DNA of 64,000 bases. Source: Anolis sagrei. Its lineage: Eukaryota > Chordata > Lepidosauria > Squamata > Anolidae. Location: NCBI RefSeq assembly GCF_037176765.1, contig NC_090034.1, forward strand, positions 66,304,455-66,368,454. The letters run 5' to 3'. Positions 11,038-23,500 of the stretch are shown here, piece after piece. Under the pieces are notes generated by a model that had not been told where the DNA came from, did no database searches, and saw nothing but the letters and a program-made list of their open reading frames with translations. The translations under genes and the position numbers were made by a program. How positions within the stretch are numbered: the first letter of the stretch is position 1; every line of letters begins with the position of its first letter.

Positions 11038-12500
11038 GTTGTTGTTGTTGTTCATTCGTTCAGTCGTCTCTGACTCGTCGTGACCTCATGGACCAGCCCA
11101 CGCCAGAGCTCCCTGTCAGCCGTCACCACCCCAGTTCCTTCAAGGTCAGTCCAGTCACTTCAAGGATGCCATCCATCCATCTTGACCTTGGTCGGCCCCT
11201 CTTCCTTTTACCTTCCACTTTCCCCAGCATCATTGTCTTCTCCAGGCTTTGCTGTCTCCTCATGATGTGGCCAAAGTACTTCAACTTTGTCTCTAGTATC
11301 CTTCCCTCCAATGAGCAGTCGGGCTTTATTTCCTGGAGGATGGACTGGTTGGATCTTCTCGCAGTCCAAGGCACTCTCAGAACTTTCCTCCAACACCACA
11401 GCTCAAAAGCATCGATCTTCCTTCGCTCGGCCTTCCCTAAGGTCCAGCTCTCACATCCGTAGGTTACTACAGGGAATACCATGGCTTTGACTAGGCGGAT
11501 CTTTGTTGCCAGTGTGATGTCTCTACTCTTTACTATTTTATCGAGACTGGACATTGCTCTCCTCCCAAGAAGGAGGCGTCTTCTGATTTCCTGGCCACAG
11601 TCTGCATCTGCCGTAATCTTTGCACCTAGAAATACAAAGTCTGTCACGGCCTCCACATTTTCTCCCTCTATTTCCCAGTTGTCAATCATTCTTGTTGCCA
11701 TAATCTTGGTTTTTTTTATGTTTAGCTGCAACCCGGCTTTTGCGCTTTCTTCTTTCACCTTGATTAGAAGGCTCCTCAGCTCCTCCTCGCTTTCGGCCAT
11801 CAGAGTGGTGTCATCTGCATATCTGAGGTTGTTAATGTTTCTTCCAGCAATTTTCACCCCAGCTTTGCATTCATCAAGCCCCGCACATCGCATGATGTGT
11901 TCTGCATACACGTTAAAAAGGTTGGGTGAGAGTATGCAGCCTTGCCGTACGCCTTTCCCAATCTTGAACCAGTCTGTTGTTCCGTGGTCAGTTCTTACTG
12001 TTGCTACTTGGTCCTTGTACAGATTCCTCAGGAGAGAGACAAGGTGGCTTGGGATGCCCATCCCACCAAGAACTTGCCACAATTTATTATGATCCACACA
12101 GTCAAAGGCTTTAGAATAGTCAATGAAGCAGAAATAGATGTTTTTCTGAAACTCCCTGCCTTTCTCCATTATCCAACGGATATTGGCAATCTGGTCTCTC
12201 GTTCCTCTGCCTTTTCTAAACCCAGCTTGAACATCTGGCAACTCTCGCTCCATGTATTGCTGGAGTCTTCCTTGCAGGATCTTGAGCATTACCTCACTGG
12301 CATGAGAAATAAGGGCCACTGTACGGAAGTTTGAGCAGTCTTTCGCCTTTCCCTTTTTTGGTATGGGGATATAAGTTGATTTTTTCCAGTCTGATGGCCA
12401 TTCTTGTGTTTTCCATATTTGCTGGCATATGGCATGCATCACCTTGACAGCATCATCTTTTAAGATTTTAAACAGTTCAGCTGGGATCCCGTCGTCTCCT
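11038..12500 (-). mobile_element. BovB (RTE clade) LINE, 5'-truncated
   Basis: An open frame at 11123-12442 (minus, 439 codons) holds the RTE-type RT with [53 protein letters not shown] and LRYADDT. The BovB C terminus follows: [22 protein letters not shown] and [20 protein letters not shown]. The 3' end carries the CGTGACCTCATGGAC segment and a (GTT)n tail at 11038-11052. The endonuclease half is missing. The long frame and close likeness to the copy at 32647 suggest recent activity. BovB is a classic horizontally transferred LINE shared by squamates and ruminants. Confidence 0.95.
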
Positions 12501-12553
12501 TACATTACACTCATCAATTAATTTTAGCAGAATTTTTGAATTTTTTTACTATA

Positions 12554-13218
12554 CAGTGTTACCTCAATTATTGCAGGGGTTCTATTCCAGGACCTGCCAC
12601 AATAAGCGAAATAGGGATGCCTGGCTCCCCCACCCTTCCTCCTTCTCTTCCCCCCTCCTTCCTAAATCACCAGCACTTCGATGTGAGGCTGCTGAGGCCG
12701 CTGAGGAAAGGCCAGGACTGGCCCTCAGGCAGGGAGGAAGAGAAATAGCGTGCTTGCCTGGCCGAGGCTTTCTCTGCTGAAAGTGGCCCTCGCCATCCCA
12801 ACCCTCTCCTCGACCCTGTCCCCTCCGCCTCCAGCGCCTTTGGGCCTCAGACCACCCTGCTTACCAATTTGGGGACCAGTTGATTCTCCTCGCTGGGCAC
12901 CATGGCCCGTGGTGCAGGCAGGCAGGCAGGCAGGAGGCAGAGGGAGGGAAGGAGAGCTCACCGGAGTAGGAAGGAGGCACGGATGGGAGAAGAGAAGGTG
13001 GCCGCAGAGGGTTTGTTGAAAGTAGTGATGATTCCCTTGCTCTGGATGGCAGCCTCCTCTCCTCCTCCTCTTTCCCCGACAGCAATGCCTCAGTGCCCTC
13101 CCTCCGCCAGCACCAATCAATGGCTGCCAGCACCAATAAATGCATATTTATTTTAAAAATACATTTTTTTAAAAAACCCGCAAAACAGCGAGCAGCGAAG
13201 CAGCAAGGGAACACTCTG
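12554..13218. mobile_element. Mariner-type (Galluhop/Tigger-like) non-autonomous element
   Basis: The left end CAGTGTTACCTCA follows a TA. The right end, read inverted, is CAGAGTGTTCCCTTGCTGCTTCGC. These resemble the CAGTGTTCCCTC termini of vertebrate Galluhop/Tigger-like Tc1-mariner elements. The interior is CpG-rich with a (GGCA)n run near 12917-12935 and overlapping chance open frames on both strands, none with a recognisable domain. Confidence 0.6.
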
Positions 13219-13235
13219 TGTGTGTGTATACACAC

Positions 13236-14046
13236 TACAAAAGCTATCTCCTGGATTCATCACTGAGCCTGGAATCCCAGGTTGCAGCGGTGGCCAGAGG
13301 AGCGTTAAAACTTGTGCGCCAGCTGCGCCCGTACCTTGGGAAGTCAGACTTGGCCACGGTGGTCCACGCTCTTGTTACATTTAGGATAGACTACTGCAAT
13401 GCACTCTATGTGGGGTTGCCTTTGAAGACTGCTCGGAAACTTCAAATAGTCCAATGAGAAGCAGCCAGGTTAATAACTGGGGCGGCATACAGGGAGCATA
13501 CAACTCCCATGTTACGCCAGCTCCACTGGCTGCCAGTTTGCTACCGGGCACAATTAAAAGTACTGGCTTTGGCTTATAAAGCCCTAAATGGCCCTGGCCC
13601 AAATTACCTGTCAGAATGCATATCTCCCTATGAACCATTGCAGAGATTAAGATCCTCCAGGGAGGCCCTGTTTTCCGTCCCGTCATTGTCACAGGCATGA
13701 TTGGTGGGGACGAGACACAGGGCCTTCTCAGTGATTGCTCCCCGGCTATGGAACTCCCTTCCTGGTGAGATCAGGTCGCCCCCCTCCCTCCTGTCCTTTA
13801 GAAGAATGGTAAAAACTTGGCTGTGGGAAAGATGACCAGGCCAATTAGATTTGACGTGGATGACTAGGACGGTTTTAAATGGTGTATTTTAATATTTTGA
13901 TAAATGTTTTTTAATGTTTATGTATTGTATGTGAATTTGTGTCCCGGCATTGAATGTTTGCCGTGTATATGCTATGCTCTGCCCTGAGTCCCCTTTGGGG
14001 TGAGAAGGGTGGAATATAAATGTTTTAAATAAATAAATAAATAAAT
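13236..14046 (+). mobile_element. L2 LINE, 5'-truncated
   Basis: Plus-strand translation shows [50 protein letters not shown], then LHWLPVCYRAQLKVLALAYK and NSLP-type C terminus. The 3' UTR ends with CTGAGTCCCCTTTGGGGTG, GGAATATAAATG and (TAAA)n. Frame-broken. Confidence 0.88.
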
Positions 14047-14082
14047 ACTTGGATTTTATATACAATGCACAAGATAACCAGG

Positions 14083-14195
14083 GCATCAAAGCAGATCATC
14101 CACAATATTTGCTTTGAACTGGATTATCTGAGTCCACATTGCCATATCATCCAGTTCAGTGTGGATTTTATACACCTGTGTGGAAGGGGCCTAAA
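14083..14195. repeat. MITE of the CTTTGAACTGGATTAT family
   Basis: It contains GCTTTGAACTGGATTATCTG and an inverted partner, and ends with GGAAGGGGCC followed by TAA, consistent with a Harbinger-type 3-base target. Non-coding. Confidence 0.5.
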
Positions 14196-14447
14196 AGCAT
14201 CTGAAGAAGTGGGCCAAGACAGAACTAATTGGGGCTGTCCCTGCCAGATCGGAACAGTTGGAGGGCATGTCATGCTGGCCAGAGGATTTGGGGAGCTGCC
14301 ATCCAAAAAAAAGGGAACACTCCTAAGCATTGCAGATGGTATAGTAGATGTGCCGCCTAGATGTTGGGATACGTCTTCGGGAAGTTCATTTGCTGGTGCT
14401 TAAAAAAGATCTTTGCACATTTCCATGTCTCCTGGACACATAAGCAG

Positions 14448-14516
14448 ACTAACCGAGGAAACACAAGCGACCAGGAGCTAGTGGAGATCAACTGCAAGGA
14501 CATCACTTGTATTCAG
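14448..14516 (+). CDS. CATSPER4: CATSPER4 N-terminal exon (first one recognised)
   Basis: Encodes [23 protein letters not shown], ending in the donor GTATGA. The stretch [14 protein letters not shown] aligns without gaps to human INRQEITNKADAWD across the exon junction. The acceptor is taken after CAG at 14445-14447. The frame stays open upstream to an ATG at 14361 (in-frame TAG at 14358), so the 5' border is less certain than the 3' border. Phase 0 at the end. Confidence 0.75.
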
Positions 14517-17500
14517 GTATGACTCTTGTTGTTGTTCTCTATTCTAGGGACCTTATCAGATGGCAGAATGGAGAAGCATTGATAAGCTAAGCAAAGAGAG
14601 GAATCGGGAGCTGACTTTATCCTCCCTCGCTCCTTGGACTTTTTAGTGCTTCCCTGTAGGCACCCTCTCCCTTCCTCATCACACAGAGGCACTAAGTCTC
14701 TGCCCCCAGCTTTTTTCTTCATGCAAATCTGCCAGAATCCCTTTCTATGAGATGCAATAGTTCTGCATCTAAAATCCATTAGACCCTTGAGACAGGGGTG
14801 CTTTTTTATACAATTGCTTTCCATGGGATGCAATTGTTTTGCATCGGAACCTATTGGACTCTTGAGACGAGGTGCTGTTTGGAACCGCTGCTTTTCTATG
14901 GGGTGCAATTGTTCTGCGTCAAACCCCATTGAACCTTTGAGGCACGGATGCTGTTTTGAACCATTGCTTTCCATGCGGTGCAATTATTCTGCATCTGAGC
15001 CCAGGGGTGCTGATTTAAACTATTGCTTTCCATGGGCTTATATGACAGTGTAGAAGGGGCCTTTATCCTTCTTAAATTAACTGATTTATGAGGCCATAAA
15101 GAAGACTCCAGCAAAGCATTCCAGCGGGGAAGCATGCGGGGAATGCGGAAGTGCTTCATCAGCGTCGCAGATGGACAATGAAAGCGACATGGTGGCCAGA
15201 AAAAGTTAAATAGCCTCTGTGTATGTCTGTATATGTCTGTATGTCAAAAATTGGCATTGAATGTTTGCCATATATGTGTACACTGTAATCCGCCCTGAGT
15301 CCTCTGCGGGGTGAGAAGGGCGGAATATAAAAGCTGTAAATAAATAAATTAAACTGAGTTGCCCATAACTGAACCTCCTTCTCACATATACTGCTGCTAA
15401 GCCAAGGATCGCTCATCCCATCAGTCTGCATGTGATATTTGTAGTCTATAATGTGGTCTGTATAAGGTAAATCCCCTGTGGCATCCAATTGTGTTTCAAG
15501 TGATTCTTAGCTTAATTTCAAATGCCTTTAAGCTTTACAAGTATGGTAAATAACATGAAGAGATGGACCCAGCTGGATGCTGTTGACCACATACATGCAA
15601 CAAACAATGAAGAAATTAAGCATTTAGAATTCATGGTATGAAGCCTGTTTTGCAGAATGGAAAACGTTCAGGCTGTGACTGATCCTAAAATCAGGAAATC
15701 AGTTGCAGAAAATTCTGAGTCAGTTTCCTTGAGCAAGCCAATTAAGCTATGGCAATGCGCTCAGCCACAACCAACTCACAACACTAAATGGGGGCGGATG
15801 AGGGAGTTGTAGGAAGGCTCAGATGGAGCCGGGGCGTTTCTTCAGTCTGATGCAGCTCTGCTTTCTCTTCTCAAACAGGATGACTGGGATGTGGAAGAGT
15901 TTGTCTCAAAAACATGTATGGGGATGTTTCTCCATCACAAAGCCTTCAAGATCTTATTGGCCACCTTCATCATGTTTAATGCCATTCTTATTTCTATGCG
16001 GACAGACCCCACTTTGGAAGAGGTATGTTTACTAAGCTATTTGCGGCCAGGATTGAAGAGCCTTTTAGTGAGATACAGTGCACTCTTTCATTCCCCTTTT
16101 CATTATGTTCAGGCCTTTGGCCAGGGAGAGGGTGGTATGGCTAGTTGGCCACTTCAGCAGCCTCTCATATTTCTCCTCCAAAAGCAGGAACAGAGTGGCC
16201 ACTACTCTCAGTGGACTGTATTCTGTGTGTGTTTCTTTCCGGGTGGAGTATGTGGCGAAAACAAGGGACATCATCACACGGGATAAGTAAAATGTTTGAG
16301 ATCTTTGGTTTTCCCTTAAGCTTTGCCACAGCCCATTTTGAAATAAAACAGAAGATTTTCCTACCCACATCACACTAATTTCTATAGGTCCGAGGCAGAG
16401 TGAGAAATCCTTTCCCCTAAATAGTGCCAGCTACCTGAACTTCTACAGGGTGCAGCAGCATAACTTCCTTTTTTCAAAACTTAATAAAACCTATTGTATG
16501 AATCAGAATTTTTTTATAATGTAGGCACATAACTAAAGTTTTGCTTTACGTAGTTTTGAAGGTCAAATTAGGTAGATGACGTCCCCCATTCTCCATACAC
16601 TGAGTAAACCGATTTCTGGCATTTGTCATGACTCTTGCCAGCATAGCAGGCGTTATATTGGCAATTTCTTCCTGGATGTTGGTCTTCAAATCTTGTAGGG
16701 TCCTTGGACGGTTCACATAAACATGGGATTTCAAAAAAACCCATAGAAAAAAATCACAAGGGGCCAAATCTGGAGAGCAGGCCAGCCACTCCAAATCCCC
16801 CCTAATTGAAATGAGGCGCTCCGGGAAGTGTTCCCTCAAAACAGCCATCGATGCTCTTGAAGTGTGTGCAGTTGCACCGTCTTGTTGGAACCAAATGTCC
16901 CCTAAGTCCAACCCATCTAGCCGTGGGGAAAAAAAATCCTGTAACATGTTTACATACCAGTTCGAATTCACTGTCACTGAGACTTCATTTTCCTCAAACA
17001 ACCAGGGACCAATAATTCCAGCTGAGGAAATTGCACACCACACGGAGATTTTAGGTGAATGCAAAGGCCTTTGATGCAATTCTCGAGGATTGTTGTCAGC
17101 CTAGTAGCTCATGTTTTGTTTGTTGATGGAGCCACACAAATGAAAATGGGCTTCATCACTAAAAAAAAAACAATAGCGTCCTCAGGAACGACTTCGAGAA
17201 GAACCTCACACGTGTTCCTCCAAGAAGTGAAGTCACGTTCAGAAAGTTCCTGCACAATCGCCATCTTGTAAGGATGGAAATGAAGATCATCATGAAGAAT
17301 TCTCCTCACAGAACGATCGGAAAGTCCAAGGGCAGACGCATGTTTGCGTGCAGAATGCCATGATGATCACAACACTGAAGCTCTCACTGCCTCAATATTC
17401 TCAGGTAATCTTATGGGCCAAGGGACTCCAGTTCTTCATCTTGTCACACTTGCAGTTTGTCTGAATGTAGTGACCCACGTCACAATTGATTGTCCAGGAC

Positions 17501-20500
17501 AGGAGCCAATGGGGCTAAATTAAAGCGATTCTGAAAGGTGCGCTGGGTTGCAATCATGGAACATCCGCTTGAAAAGTAGGCCTCAGTGGCAAAAGCACAC
17601 TCCTCACTGTTCCAACGCATGATGGCGACTGAACTGTGTCAGGACAAAACTTTATACTCCCGCCTCTCAAACGAGACCACTAGCGCTCCGCTACGTCTTC
17701 AACTGACTGAATGGCGCACATTTTAAAAAAAGAAGTTATGCTGCCACACCCTGTAGATTCAATAACTTGTACATATTATTTCCTTATGAGTTAAGAGGGT
17801 TTTTCTAATCTTTTAAAAAAAGTTTTAATAGATCTGTTAGTATAATGATATTATGAGGTTTATCCAGAAAGTACGTTTACAAGGCACATAGCACTTGCAG
17901 GGAATTTGCTCAGGGTAAGTTGGTATCACTGTCGAGTAGTGGGAAGCCAGCGGAAGCGAACGAGCATTGCCAGTCATCAGTAGCTCATTGACTGGCATTG
18001 TGGTGAAGGTTAGAGATGAGTGTTCTCATTCCATTTCCCTCCAAGTGCAAAGTTCATGCTGTAATGCGCTACCTAAATGCAACAGGCATGAACGCATCTG
18101 TGATTCATCACAAAATCATTTCAGTTTATGGAGAGGATGTAATGTCAAGACAGCATGTGACAAAATGAGTATGTAATGCAACCATGAAGACACTTCACAG
18201 AGCCATCCAAAACAAATGTGGTACATCCTCAAGGAGGTCTAGGAAGAAGATTTAGGGATAAAAATAAATGAAACGGAGTGGCAACAATGATGGAGACAAA
18301 GACATTTTAAAAAATTATCAATACGGGTTAAAGAAAATTACTATACGTTAATATGGAATTGGTACCTAACACCAGTAAGAATAGAAAATATAAACTACTC
18401 AAAAATTGCTGGAGAGATGCCAAGAATCAGGAACATATATACATATGTGGTGGCAATGTAAATATGTAAGTAATTTTTGGGGGAAAGTATTTAGAGAAAT
18501 AGAGGATACAATGAACATTAAAATAGAAATAAGTCCTAGTATAGCTTTATTATCATTATATAATAATAAACAATTGAAAAAAGAGGATAAAGATGCAATA
18601 ACAAACTTATTAACATTAAATGATAAGCTGATATCATTAAAAGTTAAAAGAGGTATATGGAAACAAAGTGATTATATTATAATAATATTACAATATAATG
18701 GTATAGTGCAATATAGTAATATATAATACTTATATTGTACTATGCTAATAATATAATATATTGTATGAAAATATATCTTGTAAGCCGCTCTGAGTCCCCT
18801 TCAGGGTGAGAAGGGCGGCATATAAATGCCGTAAATAAATAAATAATAAATAAATTGATGATGTATGGAGAAAATTTATTGAAAAAGGATTTAAAAAGAA
18901 AAAAGGAAAGTTACCTCCACAAGAAGAATTGAAATTTTGGAAATATGATATGTAAAAGCTGTGGCTTGGGAGGGGGGAAGGGGAGCACAGTGGTGAGGGA
19001 TAGATAATATGTATAAGCAGAAAAATAACAGTAGATGCCAAAAGTTAAAGTATGGTAGGTTGTATTGAATAATATGTATCTGCTATAAAATAAACAATGT
19101 ATAACAAATGATTTGAAGTATGATAAAATAATTTTAAAAATTTAAAAACAAAACAAATGTGGTGGGATGCTGACGGCGGGAGTCAGTCTCCTTCATGACA
19201 ATGCGTGTTACACACCGCTCATGCAACACAGGAGTTGTTGACTTCCTCTGGTTGGGATATTTTAAGCTATCCCTCTCACAGCCCCTATCTCGCACCCAGT
19301 GACTATTATTTGTTCACTAAATTGAAGGAACATCTGGGTGGAAAACACTTTGAATGGTGATTACGTGGAAAAATAACGTAATATGTATGCTACAATCCAT
19401 GTAAGTGTTATTAAAATATATTCATTCTTTTCTATTTAAAACAAATCTTGTAACCTTACTTTTCGGATAACCCTCATATATTGTTTTCATTTCCCTTTTA
19501 TGTTTGAAATCTTTCTCCTTTTTTAACTTTGTTTTTATTAGTGGATAACATTAACATAGACACAGACAAATATCGACAATTATTTAAAACGGAAAGACAA
19601 AACAAAATAAACAAAAAAGATATAAAAAGTCATTGGCATTTTGGAAAGCGAAAGACAGTTGGATTCAGAAAGCAATGGACATTATGAATATGGATCTGCT
19701 AACCCAAAAAATTGCCCAGAATAGATCACCATTAAACAAAACAAACTGGAATAACTTTACTAACTTCTTTAAAAAGAAAACTTACAAGTATTGGTAAAAA
19801 TAGAATAAAGAAGCTCCAAGAGGCAGTAGAGAATAAATGTAAGGTGACTACTACAATTAAAATAAAACATAGAGTAAACGAACCATGTAAACGAACCGTG
19901 TGTGACTGTTGGTTCTCTTGGACATCTCAGTGGCTTTCGATACCATTGATCATGGTATCCTTCTGGGACGACTCTCTGGGATGGGTCTCGGGGGCACGGT
20001 TTTGTCGTGGCTCCAGTCCTTCCTGGAGGGTCGATCCCAGATGGTGAAGCTGGGAGACGCCTGCTCGGACCCCTGGCCTTTGACCTGTGGGGTCCCGCAA
20101 GGCTCTATTCTGTCTCCCATGCTTTTCAACATCTACATGAAACCGCTGGGAGAGGTCATCCGGAGTTTTGTAGTTGGGTGCCATCTCTATGCAGATGACA
20201 CACAACTCTACTACTCCTTTCCACCTAATTCCAAGGAAGCCCCTTGGGTGCTGGACAAGTGCCTGTCCGCTGTGTCTATCTGGATGAGGATGAACAAGCT
20301 GAAGATCAATCCTGACAAGACAGAGGTCCTCCTGGTCAATCGTAAACTGGATCGGGGTATAGGGTGGCAACCTGTGCTGGACGGGGTTACACTCCCCCTG
20401 AAGTCACATGTCCGCAGTTTGGGAGTCCTCTTGGATTCATCACTTACGCTTGAGGCTCAGGCGTCGGCGGTGGCCGGGAGGACTTTTGCACAATTGAGAC

Positions 20501-23500
20501 TCGTGCGCCAACTGCGACCGTACCTCGTAAAGGCTGATCTGGCCGGGGTGGTCCATGCCTTAATCACCTCTAGATTGGACTACTGTAATGCACTCTACAT
20601 GGGGCTGCCCTTGAAAATGGCTCGGAAATTTCAGCTGGTCCAGCGGGTGGTGGCCAGGTTGTTGACTGGTGCTCCTTACAGAGAGAGGTCAACCCTCCTC
20701 TTTAAGGAGCTCCATTGGCTGCCATTCATTTTCCGGTCCCAATTCAAGGTGCAGGTGCTTACCTACAAAGCCCTAAACGGTTTGGGACCTGCCTACCTGC
20801 ATGACTGCATCTCCGTATATGAACCCACATGTTCCCTCCGTTCATCTGGAGAGGCCCTGCTCGCGATCCCACCTGCGTCACAAGTGCGCTTGGTGGGGAC
20901 AAGAGACAGGGCCTTCTTTGTGGTGGCCCCCCAACTCTGGAACACCCTCCCCAAGGACATCAGACAAGCCCCAACGTTGGCAGTCTTTAGGAAGAGCTCG
21001 AATACCTGGCTGTTCCAGTGGGCCTATCCAGAATAGGAAACTCCCAGCATCATGTCCCAGACGCACTTTATTAGAGATTTAAGATTGTCTGCACATTGCA
21101 CCTATCCTAGAATCCTACATTTCACCTGTCATGTCCAGCACTTTTAACTGTACCCATTACATTTGGCCCGGCCCTAGTTTTTAAATGTGTCATGGTGTAT
21201 TGTTTTATTGTTTATTGTTCTTGCTTTAATGTTTTTTGGTTTGCTTATGAGTTATATAATGTATTGTTGTTGTTTTATTGAGGGCCTTGGCCTTTGTAAG
21301 CCGCATCGAGTCCTTCGGGAGATGTTAGCAGGGTACAAATAAAGTTAATAATAAAAAAATAATAATAAGCAATCTGGAAGTGATAAGAGAATAAAAATTG
21401 TGTACATGTATATATATATGTATGTCAGATACAGACGTTTCGATGTTTGAAATCCTTCTTAGCCACTTTGAGGATAGATTGGTAGAAAGGTAGAGTGGTA
21501 AACTGAAAACTAAAATATTAAAGCCTGCATTATATGGCAGAGCAGATGGAGCCCTAATGTTCCTGTCCTGCCCATCAGTCCCAATGAGTAAGTGAGGAAG
21601 GGGTTGTGGTTGGGTGCACATGTACATCTAAACTCTCTGGTCCTACTTACACTCCCGTTGTAATGCAGACTGAACCGCATTATGTGATCACATAATTCAG
21701 TTTAACCACATTGAATTAGATTATATGACCATATAATGCAGATCACTCTGGATTATAATGGCAGCATAGGTAGGGCCTCTGACTCTGCATGTGTCTTTCT
21801 ACTTGTCCTAATCTAAACTGCCTGTTTGTTCTTTTCTGTGCTTATTTGTAGAGATACTTCGAGTTCTTCTCTGCCATAGATACTGTTGTCCTATCTTTAC
21901 TTCTCTGTGAAGTCTTTCTCAGCTGGTACTATGGATTCTTGTTGTATTGGAAGGTGAGAACAGGACACCAATCTTGAAGCACGTGTCAATTTTCACTGGG
22001 TGTTTTGTCAATCTCCTAAAAACATGCATGTGTACTGTGTTCTATTTCAGCTTTCTAACTAGTGTAGGTAAAGTAAAGGTAAAGACCTTGACATTAAGTC
22101 TAGTCACGTCCGACTCTTGGAGGTGGTGCTCATCTCCATTTCTAAGCCGAAGAGCCAGCATTGTCCATAGACACCTCCCAGGTCATGTGGCCGGCATGAC
22201 TGCATGAAGTGCCATTACCTTCCCACCAGAGCGGTGCCTATTGATTTTCTCACATTTGCATGTTTTCAAACTGCTAGGTTGGCAGAAGCTAGGGCTAACA
22301 ATGGGAGCTCACCCCATCCCATGAATTTGAACCGCTGACTTTCTGGTCAGCAAGTTCTGCAGCTTAGCAGTTTAACTCGCTGCACCACCGCGGCCCCCTA
22401 ACTAGCGTAGGTAGCCAAACACAAATGCCAACTGAGATCTGTAGATATGCTGGATCTGTTATTTTTTAGAATAGAATTTCTCCATATCACACTCTGTCAG
22501 AGCTTTTGATGTTCTGGAAAATCCATTTTAATTCTATTTCAAATTAAATTTAAGCTCATATCCTTATTTGCACAAACAAAATTGGGAGACGGTACTAAAT
22601 ACTTTTGCAGAGGTGGATGTGATGCCTTTATTTATAATGTTATGTTGTTTTTAATGTTAACTTTATTTTAACTTTTTTTATACCCCGCCACCACCCTAGG
22701 GGCTTACAAGGGACAAGCCCAAAAATTACAGATAAAAACAAAAACACAATAAAATCAATCAAATAAAATATAAAACAAACACAATCAAAAACAACATCAT
22801 AAAGCAGTATGGCTGAAATAAAGGGAACATAGCTGAGTTCTGGTTCAAAAGTGCATTAATTCCTGACAGAAGCCCATGGAAGGTGCTGAAATTGAAAGAA
22901 ACAAGGGCTGGGGAACTACTGCTGAATGTGTCGAGGTGGCCAATAAGAGGGCCAAAATAAAGTGCAGAGCTTAAAGTAGGGACAGGACAGGACAGTTTTC
23001 TGGTGAACTGCTTAATCAAAGGCACAAGGAAACATCCAGGTTTTTAGTTCCCTCTGAAAAGAGGACAAAGTGGGAGCCTGTCTGAGCTCCCTAGGGAGGG
23101 AGTTCCAGAACTGGGGGGCCACTACTGAAAAGGCCCTCTCCCTCATTGACACCAGCCGCATTTGAGATAGTGGTGGAAGAGAGAACAGAGCCTCCCCAGA
23201 AGATCTCAGGTCCGTACTAGTTCATAGGGGAAGATGCGATCATGAAGATAGGCAGGTCCCGAACCGTTCAAGGCTTTATATGTGATCACCTGCACCTTGA
23301 ATTGGGACCTGAAACTTATTGGAAGCCAGTGGAGCTGTTTAAACAGGAGGGTAGACCACTCCCTGTAACTAGCTTCCGTGAGCAATCTGGCCACAGATCT
23401 TTGGAAAACTGAAGTTTCCAGGCTGTCTTCAAGGGCAGCCCCACGTAGAGTGCATTGCAGTAGTCCAACCTGGATGTAACTAGTGCATGGACCACCATGG

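Larger units (their letters stand above)
17854..19476 (+). mobile_element. Mariner element, internally deleted, split by an L1
   Basis: The termini TGAGGTTTATCCAGAAAGTA and (inverted) TGAGGGTTATCCGAAAAGTA are flanked by TA. The left part encodes a mariner-like N terminus ([31 protein letters not shown]). The right part has the LLHDN box and the degenerate 'PPYSPDLAPSDY' region (about 19260-19310). Without the L1 at 18230-19157 it is about 0.7 kb, so the transposase middle is deleted. Confidence 0.82.

Noticed and set aside
12725-13156. Overlapping open frames of 80-131 codons on both strands
   Set aside because: GC-rich interior of a non-autonomous mariner-type element, frames on both strands, low complexity, no domain.
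14361-14447. ATG at 14361 as the CATSPER4 start codon
   Set aside because: The intervening residues do not resemble the CATSPER4 N terminus, and a usable acceptor lies at 14445-14447. Left open as a possibility in the findings.
14735-15040. Regular repeats resembling a CRISPR array
   Set aside because: Direct tandem repeats without unique spacers in a vertebrate intron, so a minisatellite.
19909-21036. 375-codon frame as a host gene
   Set aside because: L2 reverse transcriptase with a DTIDH/YADD core and an L2 tail.
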